Positions 1 through 10,039 of a stretch of DNA of 64,000 nucleotides are shown here, piece after piece; within the stretch, counting starts at the first letter, position 1; each line of letters begins with the position of its first letter. The stretch is from the NCBI GenBank assembly GCA_030549495.1, contig JAUIRK010001029.1, forward strand, positions 372,001 to 436,000, given 5' to 3'. Source of the DNA: Nectonema munidae (taxonomy: Eukaryota; Nematomorpha; Nectonematoida; Nectonematidae). The notes beneath the pieces were generated by a model that worked only from the letters and a program-made list of their open reading frames with translations, was not told where the DNA came from and did not search any database. Made by a program: the position numbers and the translations under genes.

Positions 1-159
1 TGTAAATGAAATTTTAGGTAAGCCCAAAAAGAATAACACAGTTCCTATTCACGCGAATGAATTTTCTAGCGACTTTTTTAGTTCTTAAAATATTGTAATG
101 ATGGAGATTTTCATGCGATAATATATAAAGTCTTACCCTAATTCTATTTATTTTAATGG

Positions 160-1560
160 AATCGATATTAACGAAATATTAATTGCTTGTAAGGAAATGA
201 AGGCCAGCAGCAATTCACCCGGCCATTATGAAATGGATGAGAGTTCTAACAAAATAGGTAAAAACACAGCTCCCTTTATATTGAATAATCTACTTCACCT
301 ATTCAATAAAATGTGCAATGATGAAACATACCCAGAAACACTGAAATTAACCAACACAATCACCATGTATAAATCCGGTAACAAATCAGAATCTAGTAAT
401 TATCGTCGCATATCAATTCAACCATTTTTCGGCAAACTCTTTGAATAATTATTTTCAACAGGATGAATAATTTAATTTCTAAATAGAATTTATTGAGTGG
501 TAATTAATTCGGTTTTAGATAAAATACAAGCACACAGGATGATATGGAGGCTGTTCTTAGTGATGGAGGCAAATGTCAAGTCCTCTCCTTTTTTAGATTT
601 AAGCAAAGCTTTTTATCGAATTTCATCATGGATTGCTTAATTTAAAATTACGGAAATATGCTTTTAGAGGTAAATTCTTAAATTAACCCATTAAGTACCA
701 TGGAAATCAGACGATATCTAAAAAACGCAGACGATTTATATTCAAAGTCATTGAAAAAAGCAGACGAAGATGAAATTACTTATGTTTCCAAATGGGAGCA
801 TTGGGACTTAATGGGTTAAATGAAAAATTATTTTTCTAACAGGAAATATTATGTCCAAATAAATGGAGAAAACTCTGGGATTAATGACCTCTTCTTTTCA
901 ACCTCTATGCTAATGATATTTCCAACCTTAAGAACAAACAATCGCATGTTGATAATTGTGTTTCCCTTACAAAAGTGTTAATTCAAAGAAAGATGTCGAC
1001 AAAGTAAATTTATTTCTTAGTAAAGTTAATAGATCGTGTATCCACGATTACCTCTCTCTCCATCAATACGAATAAGACTCAATACATGCTATATATAAGT
1101 ATAGAGGTCATAGTCCTGAATTTTAAACTGTCTCATACTATTTTGGAATAAGCTGACTTCTATATATTAATTACCTTAGAGTTGTCTTACAATCCAACTT
1201 ATCATTTAATATGCACTAACAAGGTTATCAAGGAGGTATATCCATGTTTCTAGTTTATATAACTAATATTATAGGTATACATGGTAACAGTTAAATCTAG
1301 GTTAATTTTGTTTCACGCCTTCTTTCAATCAAAATTGAGTTATTGTAAATTAATTTAGGCTTAAAATAGCATCACATATAGTAATAAACTACGGTCCTTA
1401 CAACATAGAGCTGTCAAATACGTTGAAAATGGACACCCAGACCTCATAAGAAACATACATTCCCACAACTTGAAAAAAGCGATAATATGCTAATATGCTC
1501 ATATACGCAATATAGCTTTTCTTTCTAACTAAAGTCAATCAATAATAATATTTGGAATTG
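160..1560 (+). pseudogene. Decayed non-LTR retrotransposon (CR1/Jockey-type LINE) RT fragment
   Basis: Translation at 197-448 shows the N-terminal RT region of a LINE, ending in SNYRRISIQPFFGKLFE, which matches the usual sNYRPIsllp.fgKifE motif. Other frames continue with a DLSKAF motif near 595-612, then NYFSNRKYYVQINGENS near 825-875, and a C-terminal stretch RAVKYVENGHPDLIRNIHSH near 1410-1470 that resembles the post-RT domain of CR1/Jockey LINEs. Reverse transcription at a nicked target would be the family role. The frame changes repeatedly and stops are common, so the copy is long dead. It has no endonuclease part and is 5'-truncated or begins outside the window. A TTAA-flanked MITE (683-819) interrupts it between GKFLN and the NYFSNRK stretch. 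Clade assignment is approximate. Confidence 0.7.
683..819. mobile_element. piggyBac-type MITE (TTAA/CCC ends), copy 1
   Basis: A short element opens TTAACCCATTAAG and closes with the inverted CTTAATGGGTTAA. Both ends sit on TTAA, the piggyBac target duplication, and the termini are CCC...GGG as in piggyBac. The core holds AGACGATATCTAAAAAA and AGACGAAGATGAAATTAC, shared with copies at 49556, 53962 and 61134. It splits the RT reading of the surrounding LINE. It has no coding capacity. Confidence 0.75.
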
Positions 1561-2320
1561 TTTACCTTTGCATATTTACAAAATATGAAATCGATCATAA
1601 AAAACTTGAGACACACACTTATGTGAATTAGATTAGCTGATCAATTTTCGTTTGATGATCACATGTTTTAATGATGCTATTTGTTTATGATTTATTGATC
1701 TTATATTTTTTGGTGGCGTTGCTTTTCCTTTTTGATTTTGATCCCATCCAGCCATGCATCATGGATTTCACATCAATTTACCTTTCCTTAAATTCTTCTC
1801 CCTGCTGCCATTTCACGATGCTCTTTGCTTATTCATCAATATTTTTAATTTTCCCATTTTTTCAATTCTTCATCACTGCAATCACTAAACGTTGCAAAAG
1901 TATGGTAAGCTTTAGCAACAAGTTAACAAGCTTCTAATGATTAAAAGTTTCATGTTAAAGAATATTGTTTTGTTCTAACTCAAAATAAATACTAAAATAA
2001 ATCCTTTCATGTGGAATGAAACATATGTGTCCCACGAAATAAAAATCGTCTGCTCTAAGTTTTGTGAAAATTTATTTAAAAAGAAAAGCATGTTATAAAA
2101 TATCAAAAACAAATTTTTTAATTTTTGTTTCGTACAAACATTTCCCAACTAAATAAATAAAAATGACATAAAAGGAAGATAATAATATTTTGGTTGAAAG
2201 ACAATTCTTCAAGAGCGCAATATTAATATCAAAATGTTTATACGCCGAATTGTTTTGAGGTAGAATTTATATGCTTCCATATTTTTATGTTTATAAATGA
2301 ATTTTTTTATCACAATTCCA
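1561..2320. other. AT-rich stretch without recognised gene
   Basis: The only notable open stretch is 1671-1937 on the + strand (88 codons, very hydrophobic, rich in Phe, Leu and Ile). It has no domain I recognise, and its hydrophobicity follows from T-rich sequence. I see no other feature here. Confidence 0.5.
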
Positions 2321-2325
2321 GCAAT

Positions 2326-2436
2326 AAAATTTAACCTGGTGTTGTTAAAATTTAACCTGGTGTTGTTAAAATTTAACCTGGTGTTGTTAAAATTTAACCT
2401 GGTGTTGTTAAAATTTAACCTGGTGTTGTTAAAATC
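2326..2436. repeat. 21-bp tandem repeat, about five units
   Basis: The unit TTAACCTGGTGTTGTTAAAAT repeats head to tail about five times, almost identically. Because 21 is a multiple of three, the minus strand stays open and would read as repeats of NNTRLNF, but nothing around it suggests a gene. The near-identity of units implies a recent expansion. Confidence 0.9.
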
Positions 2437-2769
2437 TCTAATTTGATGTTCATTCATAAACAAATTTGCTTCAATGTAGCTTTGTCACGTTTTCTACAAC
2501 ATAGAAGACCTAAAAAAAAGTTTAGTTAACTCAAAATGTTATTCTTAACTCAGAAATTTATGGTAGGGAGTCTTATGTCAGAGATAAATATAGCAAAGAG
2601 AGATCAGTATCCATGATTTGACAGTAGAATATATGGAGAGATATAGTGATGACTTTAGGAATTATATAAGCTTATTGTAATCATTAAGGCTTTGGTAGTA
2701 TTGGCTATTTCAGCATTAGCAAAATGGTGCCCTTCTACGAGATGAAATCAAAGGGATTTGGGCATTATA

Positions 2770-3300
2770 CCCTACTACTTAGAAACCTCTGACCCATAGG
2801 CCAAAATACTTGTCGCTGGGATTCCAGCTCCTAGAGGAGACTATGGACCATAGCATCAACTAATTCCTCATTAAGGAGGACTGGAGAACCGTATTCTCAG
2901 AATGGAATTTGATTGTCCCCATAACCCCAGAGGGAGGAATTTGGTCGATGCCTCCCTTATAGGGATTGGCTTTGCAAGCAGCCCACGGGATGTAGCCATC
3001 TCCCTAGAAGAGGTGCACATCGCGGACTTAGACATATTGGCGATCTACCTCGCGCATATCCTCTTCCCCAATTACCAAATTTGGTCTGACTCACAATTCG
3101 CAATAGCATTTATCAAGAATGCTGGGGAAAAAGATTATAACAAGCTTCATGATTCTCTCCTTCCTCCTATAAGAAAGCGAACACTTTGACTTCCTAAGGA
3201 CAAAGATTTTGTACGTAAAATTGGTAGAATATCCCGCAGACGCTTCCTCTAGGAGAAGAAACTGGGGAAAAGAGTTCACATTGGGAAAGCATCCTTCTCA
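2770..3300 (+). pseudogene. Retroelement RNase H-like fossil
   Basis: The frame at 2902-3189 contains VDASLIGIGFASS, followed by a helix-like HIADLDILAIYLAHIL and WSDSQFAIAFI. This spacing resembles the D..E..D layout of an RNase H domain from a reverse-transcribing element. The stretch is visibly GC-richer than its AT-rich surroundings. An LTR- or DIRS-type element is my best guess, but I cannot place the family. It is broken and isolated, with no terminal repeats seen beside it, so it appears old. Confidence 0.35.
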
Positions 3301-5850
3301 ACGCAAAACGAAGATGCATTTTAGATTTCGCTTTAGCAAAAAGAAAATGAATTTAAAAATTATTTCATTTATAATAAATTATAAATAAAAAGTTTAAATT
3401 GAGATTTTTTAAATTTTTTGAAAAGATCCCAATTCAATGATTTCAAGTTGACATTAAAAAATAATAAGTGAGAAAATACATCCAAGATAACCAAAAGTTG
3501 ATTTCTGAAATTATGCAGCATAAGTAAAATTTATCGATTCCAAAAATTATTCCAATTCAAATGTCAATAATAATTTAAGATCAGAAATCAGATTTGATAT
3601 TTAAAAATTAAAAAGTTTAGTTCATTTATTTAGTACTCATAAATGTGGAGTGTAAATGGAAAAATATTTCACATTAATCTTTTATTACTTTTTACGTCCA
3701 ATTTTCAAACATTTTAAGTAGAAATGTGTATGGAAATAAGAAGAAATATTTGCCGATTTCCTGAAATGAATTTTTCACGTATACAAGTAAACGATTAAAA
3801 AATATTCGATATAATTGAAACACATTGAAGGTGCGTGAAGTGTAGAGCGATGCTTCAAACTACTATACAGCGCACAAACCAAAAAGGTGGTTCGCCATCT
3901 CAATATGGAGGATGTTCAAGTGTACAAACTAAAAAAAAGAAAAATGAGCTTCGAAATGTCATATCAATGGCTGCCATCATCACTATTTCAGGTAAAAATG
4001 AGGATGAGTGCAAATGATACACAAATAATTAAGGACAAAATAATCAATTAATTGGCATACACAATCTTCACACCAAATCTATAAGACCAGAAATAGATTA
4101 AATCTAGAAAACAATAACAGTGTAGAAATTGATAAACTCTCTACAAGATCTTACATCCCAAATGAAATATAATTAGTTCTTACACTTCTGCAAATACTAC
4201 CACTTTGAGTTTTAATAAAGTTTGAGTTATTTTTTAAAGAGAAGGTAAGAATTTTCAAAGTAAAGTTTTTGAAAAACTATTTTAGAGTAATTGCCGATGC
4301 ACGCATGGATGATTGTTAGCACTTTAAAACGCTTTACAGCAGTGTCCGTAGAAATAAAAATAGCCTACTTTAAATATACCAAATTCCATTAAAAATGCAG
4401 ACAATTAGTCCATAAAATTCTTGTCCTCAAAAGGTTAATTCTCAGGTTTTTGAAAAATAAATATCCGCTCATTTTTTAAATAGTTTTTCTTATAACTTAA
4501 AAAAGGCGATTTTTATTTTATTTGAGACTGATGTCGAATTGGGCATCAAAGGAGTAAGCAAAAAATACTTTGATTAATCTCAATAAAATTGCTCGAATTT
4601 TTAAACGCCAAAAATGCACGTCTCTGCTCAATCCCACAATCTATGAATTATAATATGTAAGAAAATGAGGATATCGATCATTTTCATTATATAACGTTTT
4701 AAATATTTTTACCAATATCTAGTAAGTAGTTTTTTGTAAAAAAAAATAAAAAAAGTAAGGTAGGTTTAGAATGTATTTTGATTTTAAAAATAAATTCATT
4801 TGAAATTTTTTGGTTTTAACACATTAATAAGGACCAGAATTTTCAAATATATGTAAAGGAGACGAATTTCAATTCTTCAGACACTGCTCTTCCACTGTTC
4901 ATTAAAGGGTTAACAACACTAACCAGCTTACTAACTAATCAGGGTTTATCAGCATCGTATGAGTATATATCTAAAATCACTTTTGCGATGCAATCAAAAT
5001 TTTGTGCAACAAATGCCTCTTCACAAAAAATTCAAACATTTTCAACTTTTGGAGTTAAGTTTTCAAAGTTAGACCAAGTTGGAGATAAAATGATAAAGTA
5101 CTTTAATTTCGCGTAAAACCAATTTTGCGAATTATGATTCAAAAATAAAATGGTGAGAATTTAATCTGGGCAATAAAAATTTTTTAAATTTTAGATTTTA
5201 AGGTAAAAAAATTTAGTTTTTTACTCATTGAGCAATTAAAAGCGAAATTGTAGTGATTTTGAATGTTATAAAAAATTTCATGCAAAAAAAGCTTGAAACT
5301 CTCGGAATTAAGTTCGTCGAGTTTAATTTCCAGGGAACTTTTGTGTTGGCGAATTTTCCGAGATTAAATTCTTAGCAAAAATGTCTTACTTTACAGTATG
5401 AATCTTGAAACAAGTATTAATGAGCATGTGTCAAAAGTTATCAATTCTACAAATCAAGACTCACTTCAATAGGCAGACACCTTTATAATGAAAAGGTGTG
5501 TTTAGCAAAGCATAGCCTTGGTTAGTTTAGTATAGTTAAAAAGGTGTCTTTTTAAAATTATTTAAATATATATATGAATCTCTTCACCGCAAGCTACTCA
5601 ATTCTTCTTTATGTACAAAAAATGATTTCCCATCCACTCTAAAGCTCTTTACTTAAAAAAAATATTTTTTTATCATAATTCATTAATTCTATATTTTAAT
5701 TTTAATACTTTAAACTTTTCTAAGCCTATCACTTTTATGTCATAGATATTTTAATTATAAATGTATGTTTCACTACGCAACCAACTGATGAAAGTAGCGT
5801 GAAAGCGCTTTTTTAAATAAAGTCCTTATTATTCTTCTTCTTTTTTTATA
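3301..5850. other. Long AT-rich intergenic stretch
   Basis: No domain or transposon terminus is recognisable over about 2.5 kb. A 60-codon open stretch at 3835-4017 (first codon GTG) is followed closely by a possible splice donor (TTTCAG|GTAAAA near 3990). It could be an exon, but no homology supports that. Poly-A and poly-T runs are frequent. Confidence 0.4.
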
Positions 5851-5852
5851 TA

Positions 5853-6378
5853 CAGTAAAATCTGGTTATAGCGAAATACCATGGGGGTGTGGGTTAAGTT
5901 TGGTCCGTTATATCAGGAAGGACAAAAATGAGACAAAATGTGTGAATAAAATATCTTTTATTTTAAAGACAAACACTTTGTATCATACGTAGTGTAATAA
6001 ACATATGTTGCACACATATAAATCTAAAATATATTCATACACAGTCGTCAATAAAACACATAAGTGCATGTAATTAAAAATCATAAATATAAAAAAATTA
6101 TTACGCGTCTTTAATAAAGTGTGCGATCTTCTGTTGTTTTACAACTCTGTTGAGCTTCGTTATAATATCATCTGCTAACTTCGCTATACGATTGAAATAA
6201 AGTTCATCAAAACCCTTGGTTAAAACATAGTCTTTTAAACGTGCGAGAACTTCCAACACGCCAGTAAATTTCCTTGATTTGGAGGGGAGCTCTACGTTAA
6301 ATCCGGCTAGACTTTATGGCTTAAGGCGCTAGAAAATTAGCACTCTATGCCGAAATTTCGTTATCGCCGCAGATTTCA
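5853..6378 (-). mobile_element. Tigger/pogo deletion derivative with transposase C-terminus
   Basis: The left end is TA|CAGTAAAATCTGGTTATAGCG, a typical pogo/Tigger terminus on a TA target. The right end near 6350-6378 carries a diverged inverted match (TTCGTTATCGCCGCAGATTT). Between them the minus strand encodes the last roughly 50 codons of a Tigger-like transposase, ending VVKQQKIAHFIKDA and a stop at 6101-6103. This matches the KQ.kI..FF tail of DDE_1 transposases. The rest of the gene (HTH, CENP-B domain, catalytic core) is deleted, so it cannot move itself. Confidence 0.65.
6101..6250 (-). pseudogene. Tigger-like transposase, C-terminal fragment
   Basis: Reading right to left, the frame gives GVLEVLARLKDYVLTKGF, then ELYFNRIAKLADDIITKLNR, then the tail KQQKIAHFIKDA and a stop. 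Tigger and Jerky-type transposases end in a helical segment plus a KQ.tItdFF-like tail, which this matches. No catalytic residues are present. It lies inside a shortened element that still has pogo-type ends. Confidence 0.6.
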
Positions 6379-6379
6379 A

Positions 6380-7080
6380 TTGGATAATGAATTTTTGCAT
6401 GAGCGACTAACCAACCAGATAACTGATTAACTGACAAACAAGTATATACTATTATATAAAGATATATGGTGAATAAAAATGTCAAGTTTGATACCAAGGA
6501 TGTACGAAGGACGGAAGGGCAATATAGAAATGTTAAAATGTGTAATAGGCAGAATCAAAGTTTTCTGTCTTATCGGTAACGTTAGTGGTGAGGAGGAAAA
6601 CAAGCTATTCCATTTAAATTTAAATTTGTCCACTTGTCAAACTCAATCCTAATTTCCTAGGATAAAAAATATTTGAAAAAGGACTTACTAGAGACAAAAA
6701 AAGAGTGTTGCTGGAGAGAGAAGCATATCATGCTAGATGATGTACTACACTACGCAATGAAAAGATCGTAATCGCATAGATATAACGTCACGCTGCTCAT
6801 TAGAAACGCTTGCCTCTTCTTCAATTTATACATGCAATCTTGTATAAAAAGCGAGCGAGATATGTGCTTTAACATCCAAAATACCACACTCGCATCCAAG
6901 CTTTTTCAATCAATGAGCAAAGAGTAATCAATAGTTACCTTTATTAAGCTTTTTTCAACGCTCAGGTAGTCGAAACTATAACTGCCTACCAATAATATAT
7001 ACTGCTAGACTAGAGTATACATAATATATTTCATTTGACGTACCTCACCATCCAATGATAGGTTGTAACAATATTAAATT
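6380..7080. other. No recognised feature
   Basis: AT-rich sequence without a domain-bearing frame. The open stretch 6427-6633 on the minus strand has no recognisable content. Confidence 0.4.
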
Positions 7081-7087
7081 GTTACCT

Positions 7088-7178
7088 GGAGAATCCAAAT
7101 TTTGTTCAATTATCTCTTCATGGATCCAATTCATCTTGGCCCCATATGAAAGCCCTATATTTTGATATTTAGCGCCCA
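7088..7178 (-). CDS. Possible internal exon of an unknown gene
   Basis: On the minus strand a 91-nt open segment is bordered by a good acceptor (TTTCCATTTTAG|TGGGCG) and a consensus donor (TCTCCAG|GTAAC). It reads GAKYQNIGLSYGAKM and then NWIHEEIIEQNLDSP, with no stops and less AT-biased composition than its flanks. I do not recognise the protein. Upstream on the same strand an open frame at 7468-7680 (including RVPESVGTLDNTFEPLRK) might be another exon, though I cannot join the two with confidence. The gene could also be a transposon remnant. Confidence 0.3.
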
Positions 7179-7467
7179 CTAAAATGGAAAATTAGTAAAA
7201 ATAAAATAATCAAAATGTTATTTTATATTCATTATTATTTATGAAAAAAGTATATAACATCGAATAAGGGCGAAAACAAATCACAATGAAGTATTTAATG
7301 ATTTAAATATAAGATGATATACGTATAGCAACTTCCTTTTAAACAAATATTATCAATTCACAAAAAGAAATATGTATAAAAACTTATGTGATAAAATTTT
7401 GTTGGTGTCTTTAATTTTTAGCGTAATTTCCGTGGGTGGAATTTCCTGAAAGTAGGTCAATTCGGAC

Positions 7468-7680
7468 TCAAAGCAATTCGCCTTTAATAAGATTCGGCCT
7501 TATCTTGACAACATCTGAGTTGAAATAATTATCAGTTCTTCTGCCATTGACAGTTATGCTGTTATTAGAGTTGAATTTTTTTGTTAAAATAATTAATTTT
7601 CTCAGGGGTTCAAAAGTATTATCAAGGGTACCTACGCTCTCTGGCACTCTGGCTATGCCTCTGTCCAAATGAATCAACAT
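7468..7680 (-). CDS. Open frame of unknown function, possible exon
   Basis: The minus strand encodes 70 codons from an ATG to a stop, including LDRGIARVPESVGTLDNTF. The amino-acid mix is balanced, unlike the Phe/Ile/Lys-rich frames that random AT-rich DNA gives here. A possible donor (GCGTAG|GTACCC) lies inside it near 7627-7632. I do not recognise a domain, and it may be host or transposon sequence. It lies upstream of the better-bordered exon candidate at 7088-7178 on the same strand. Confidence 0.25.
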   Translation of the reverse strand: MLIHLDRGIARVPESVGTLDNTFEPLRKLIILTKKFNSNNSITVNGRRTDNYFNSDVVKIRPNLIKGELL

Positions 7681-7689
7681 TATAGAGTT

Positions 7690-8430
7690 AATGTAGGCTT
7701 AGTTTAAACAACTATCATCGTAAAAAGTGTTTTAATGGAAAAGTTAAAAATTTATTTGATATTAGATCATTAAAAATTTAAAGCTCAAATCTCTAAAACT
7801 TTTTCCTTAAATATGTCTCTAGTTCATTTTTGCCTTTAATACTCCCCTTTTCTTTCTTAGACAGGAAATTAAGGTGTACTTTGAGGGGATTCAGTAGCTC
7901 TATTGTGGGATGAACAGTAAATTTGTCACGGTAAATTCATGGACAAACAATTTTTATATGTTTTGATAAAAATTTATACTTTATAATAACTTATGAAACT
8001 AAATTATAAAAGTTAAACTTTTTATTATTTTTACTATTTTAATTACATTAAAATTTTAACTATTTTAAAAACAGCATTTTTAAAATTAAAATTTCAGTCA
8101 AATATAGGCATAATTTCTATGTTGTTAAAAAAAAGAAAAAAAAGAAAAAAAAGTTAAATTTTGCCTAAAAGAAAAAATAATAAATAGTTGTCAACTTTTC
8201 GAAAAAATAGAATATAAGATAAAAAAGAGTTTGTTATAAAGCACAAAAGTTATAAATTATAGTGAAAAGATAGAAAAATCATTTTTCTTTGAATTTTGCT
8301 ATCGATAAATTTGTCTGACGATGAATATGCCGTCGATCAATTTGATGCTGAACCCAATTTTCAGCATCAAAAAAGATTTGTGTTCAGTTTTAAAAAAGTT
8401 TTACAATGTTTTATTATTGTTAGCTTTTCT
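7690..8430. other. No recognised feature
   Basis: AT-rich, with purine runs near 8130-8150. No frame or terminus is recognisable. Confidence 0.4.
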
Positions 8431-8438
8431 ATTGTTAG

Positions 8439-8587
8439 CGTGGGTATGGTTGGTTAGATGCTGGATTCGATAACTCAAGGTCTTGGGTTCGATCCTACAT
8501 CAAGCCTGCTTTCCTCATAGTTCGATACAAGCGGCGCAATTGTGCCTTTTCAATGAAAACACCATACGGTACCATTACCATTAGCAA
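8439..8587 (+). mobile_element. tRNA-derived SINE, copy 1
   Basis: The copy starts GCGTGGGTATGGTTGG and has an A-box-like TGGTTAGATGCTGG and a B-box-like GGGTTCGATCC. A shared tail region (ACAAGCGGCGCAATTGTGCC, then CATACGGTACC) follows. Other copies lie at 12367-12520 (minus) and 59311-59447. The internal Pol III promoter boxes and the common 3' body define a SINE family. No long poly-A is seen, and the 3' end is ACCATTACCATTA-like. Confidence 0.7.
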
Positions 8588-8599
8588 ATAAAAATTGGT

Positions 8600-9890
8600 A
8601 GCAAATAAAAATTAGTGAAAGTTACTAAGAGTGCCTCTTATTTCATTATATTTGTACCTTTGAATTTCAGTTAAAAATAACCATTAATTAATAACCATTA
8701 TTATGAAATATAGAGATTAATTCAGCTGAGTATTGTAGAAAATTTAATACTTTTCAAGGCTCTAATAGAGTTATATTTAATATCAGCCGTCTAAGAATTC
8801 ATTTAAAATAAGAAAACAAGTTATATACTTTATATTTTTGTATCATTTATGAAAGTTATATAACCAATATCGCACTGTTAATATTAAAAGATAGATAGAG
8901 ACAATTTCATTATTGATTATTATGTGATCTCTCTAGCAAAGAGAATGAAGATAACGAAGTTAGTTCCTGGCAATCTTATTTTTTCAATTGCATATTGACA
9001 TCGTAGAAAAAAATTTTTGGATAGACTAATATCAAAAAGATTTCATATATCATTTATACTTTTAAAGGTTAAAATCATGGATGCATATGAAGAAGGATGA
9101 ATTTGGAGATACCCCTCACTTTCTCCTCATATATATATATACTCCTTCAACTTTTGCTTTTCCATATTTTTTAATGCTCATTATGTGTAAACATAAAAAA
9201 GCAAATATGGCAATAAATTGCTGCATATTCATGTCCATCGATTAAATCAGAGTTTCACAACCTTTTTATTTAAATTGCCGATTGGGAATCTAAAAAATTT
9301 AAAAATCGCCTACTTTGAAGGCAAAAAAAGGAGTTGAATATCTTTCACCTTTTTTCAAACTTAAATTTGAGTCTTCCATCCCTTTAAGTTCAATAAACTA
9401 TTTCTAAAAACTATCTTATACAGATTCCATTTTAGAAGAGAATAAGTAATTATCACGCATTCTTCAATTTTGGTTAAAATAAATCCTTAATACTGAACAA
9501 AAATTTATTTTTCATCTGAGATTTATGATTTTAAAAACTCGACTATGTTGAAATTTGGACAAAAATTCAAATTTTTATGCGAAAAGTAAGATTTTTAAAA
9601 AAGATTTTGATACTTGTCCATACAATGCCAAACAATGTGCTAAAAAATCGGCAACCAGAATTTCATTATTGCAAAGAAGTTAAAGATTGAAAAATCATGT
9701 ACTAAATATTATTATCAGAGAAATGCATTTTAGTGCATGATTTTGATTTGCCTATTTTAGAAAAGAAAGATAAAAGATTGATGCTCTTAAATTTCAAAAA
9801 AAATACATCAGTCCTTATAACAGCAAATCATCAAGATTTCGATATAAAATCAGATTCCTAAAATCTGTAATGAAGGATTTAGAAAAATTG
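8600..9890. other. AT-rich stretch, one possible hAT terminus
   Basis: At 9248 the sequence CAGAGTTTCACAACCTTTTT resembles a hAT-type terminal inverted repeat (CAG.G.TTCTCAACCTTTTT class). No transposase frame follows and no matching end was found nearby, so it would be a fragment. The rest shows nothing recognisable. Confidence 0.3.
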
Positions 9891-9898
9891 AATAAAAT

Positions 9899-10035
9899 GT
9901 CAGCAGATGGCGTAGTGGTATTGAACCGGCAATCACGCGTTTGATTCCTCATCGCGACATTCGTATCTTCTGTTCAGCTTTCGAAGAATATTCTTCCCTT
10001 GGAAGCTTTACCAAGAGCTAAAAAAGATAAAACAC
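9899..10035 (+). mobile_element. Possible second tRNA-derived SINE family (single copy)
   Basis: GATGGCGTAGTGGTATTGAA resembles a tRNA A-box region, and CGCGTTTGATTCC about 30 bases later resembles a B-box. It is followed by CTCATCGCGACA, which could be the remains of an acceptor stem. An unrelated body and a tail with AAAGATAAAA follow. Only one copy was seen, so this could be a decayed tRNA pseudogene instead. Confidence 0.35.
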
Positions 10036-10039
10036 ATAG

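Noticed and set aside
1671-1937. Membrane protein gene
   Set aside because: Hydrophobicity follows from T-rich codons. No splice or homology evidence, and it follows a decayed LINE.
8439-8510. Functional tRNA gene
   Set aside because: A- and B-box motifs exist, but no full cloverleaf could be drawn and the copy continues into a body shared by other SINE copies.
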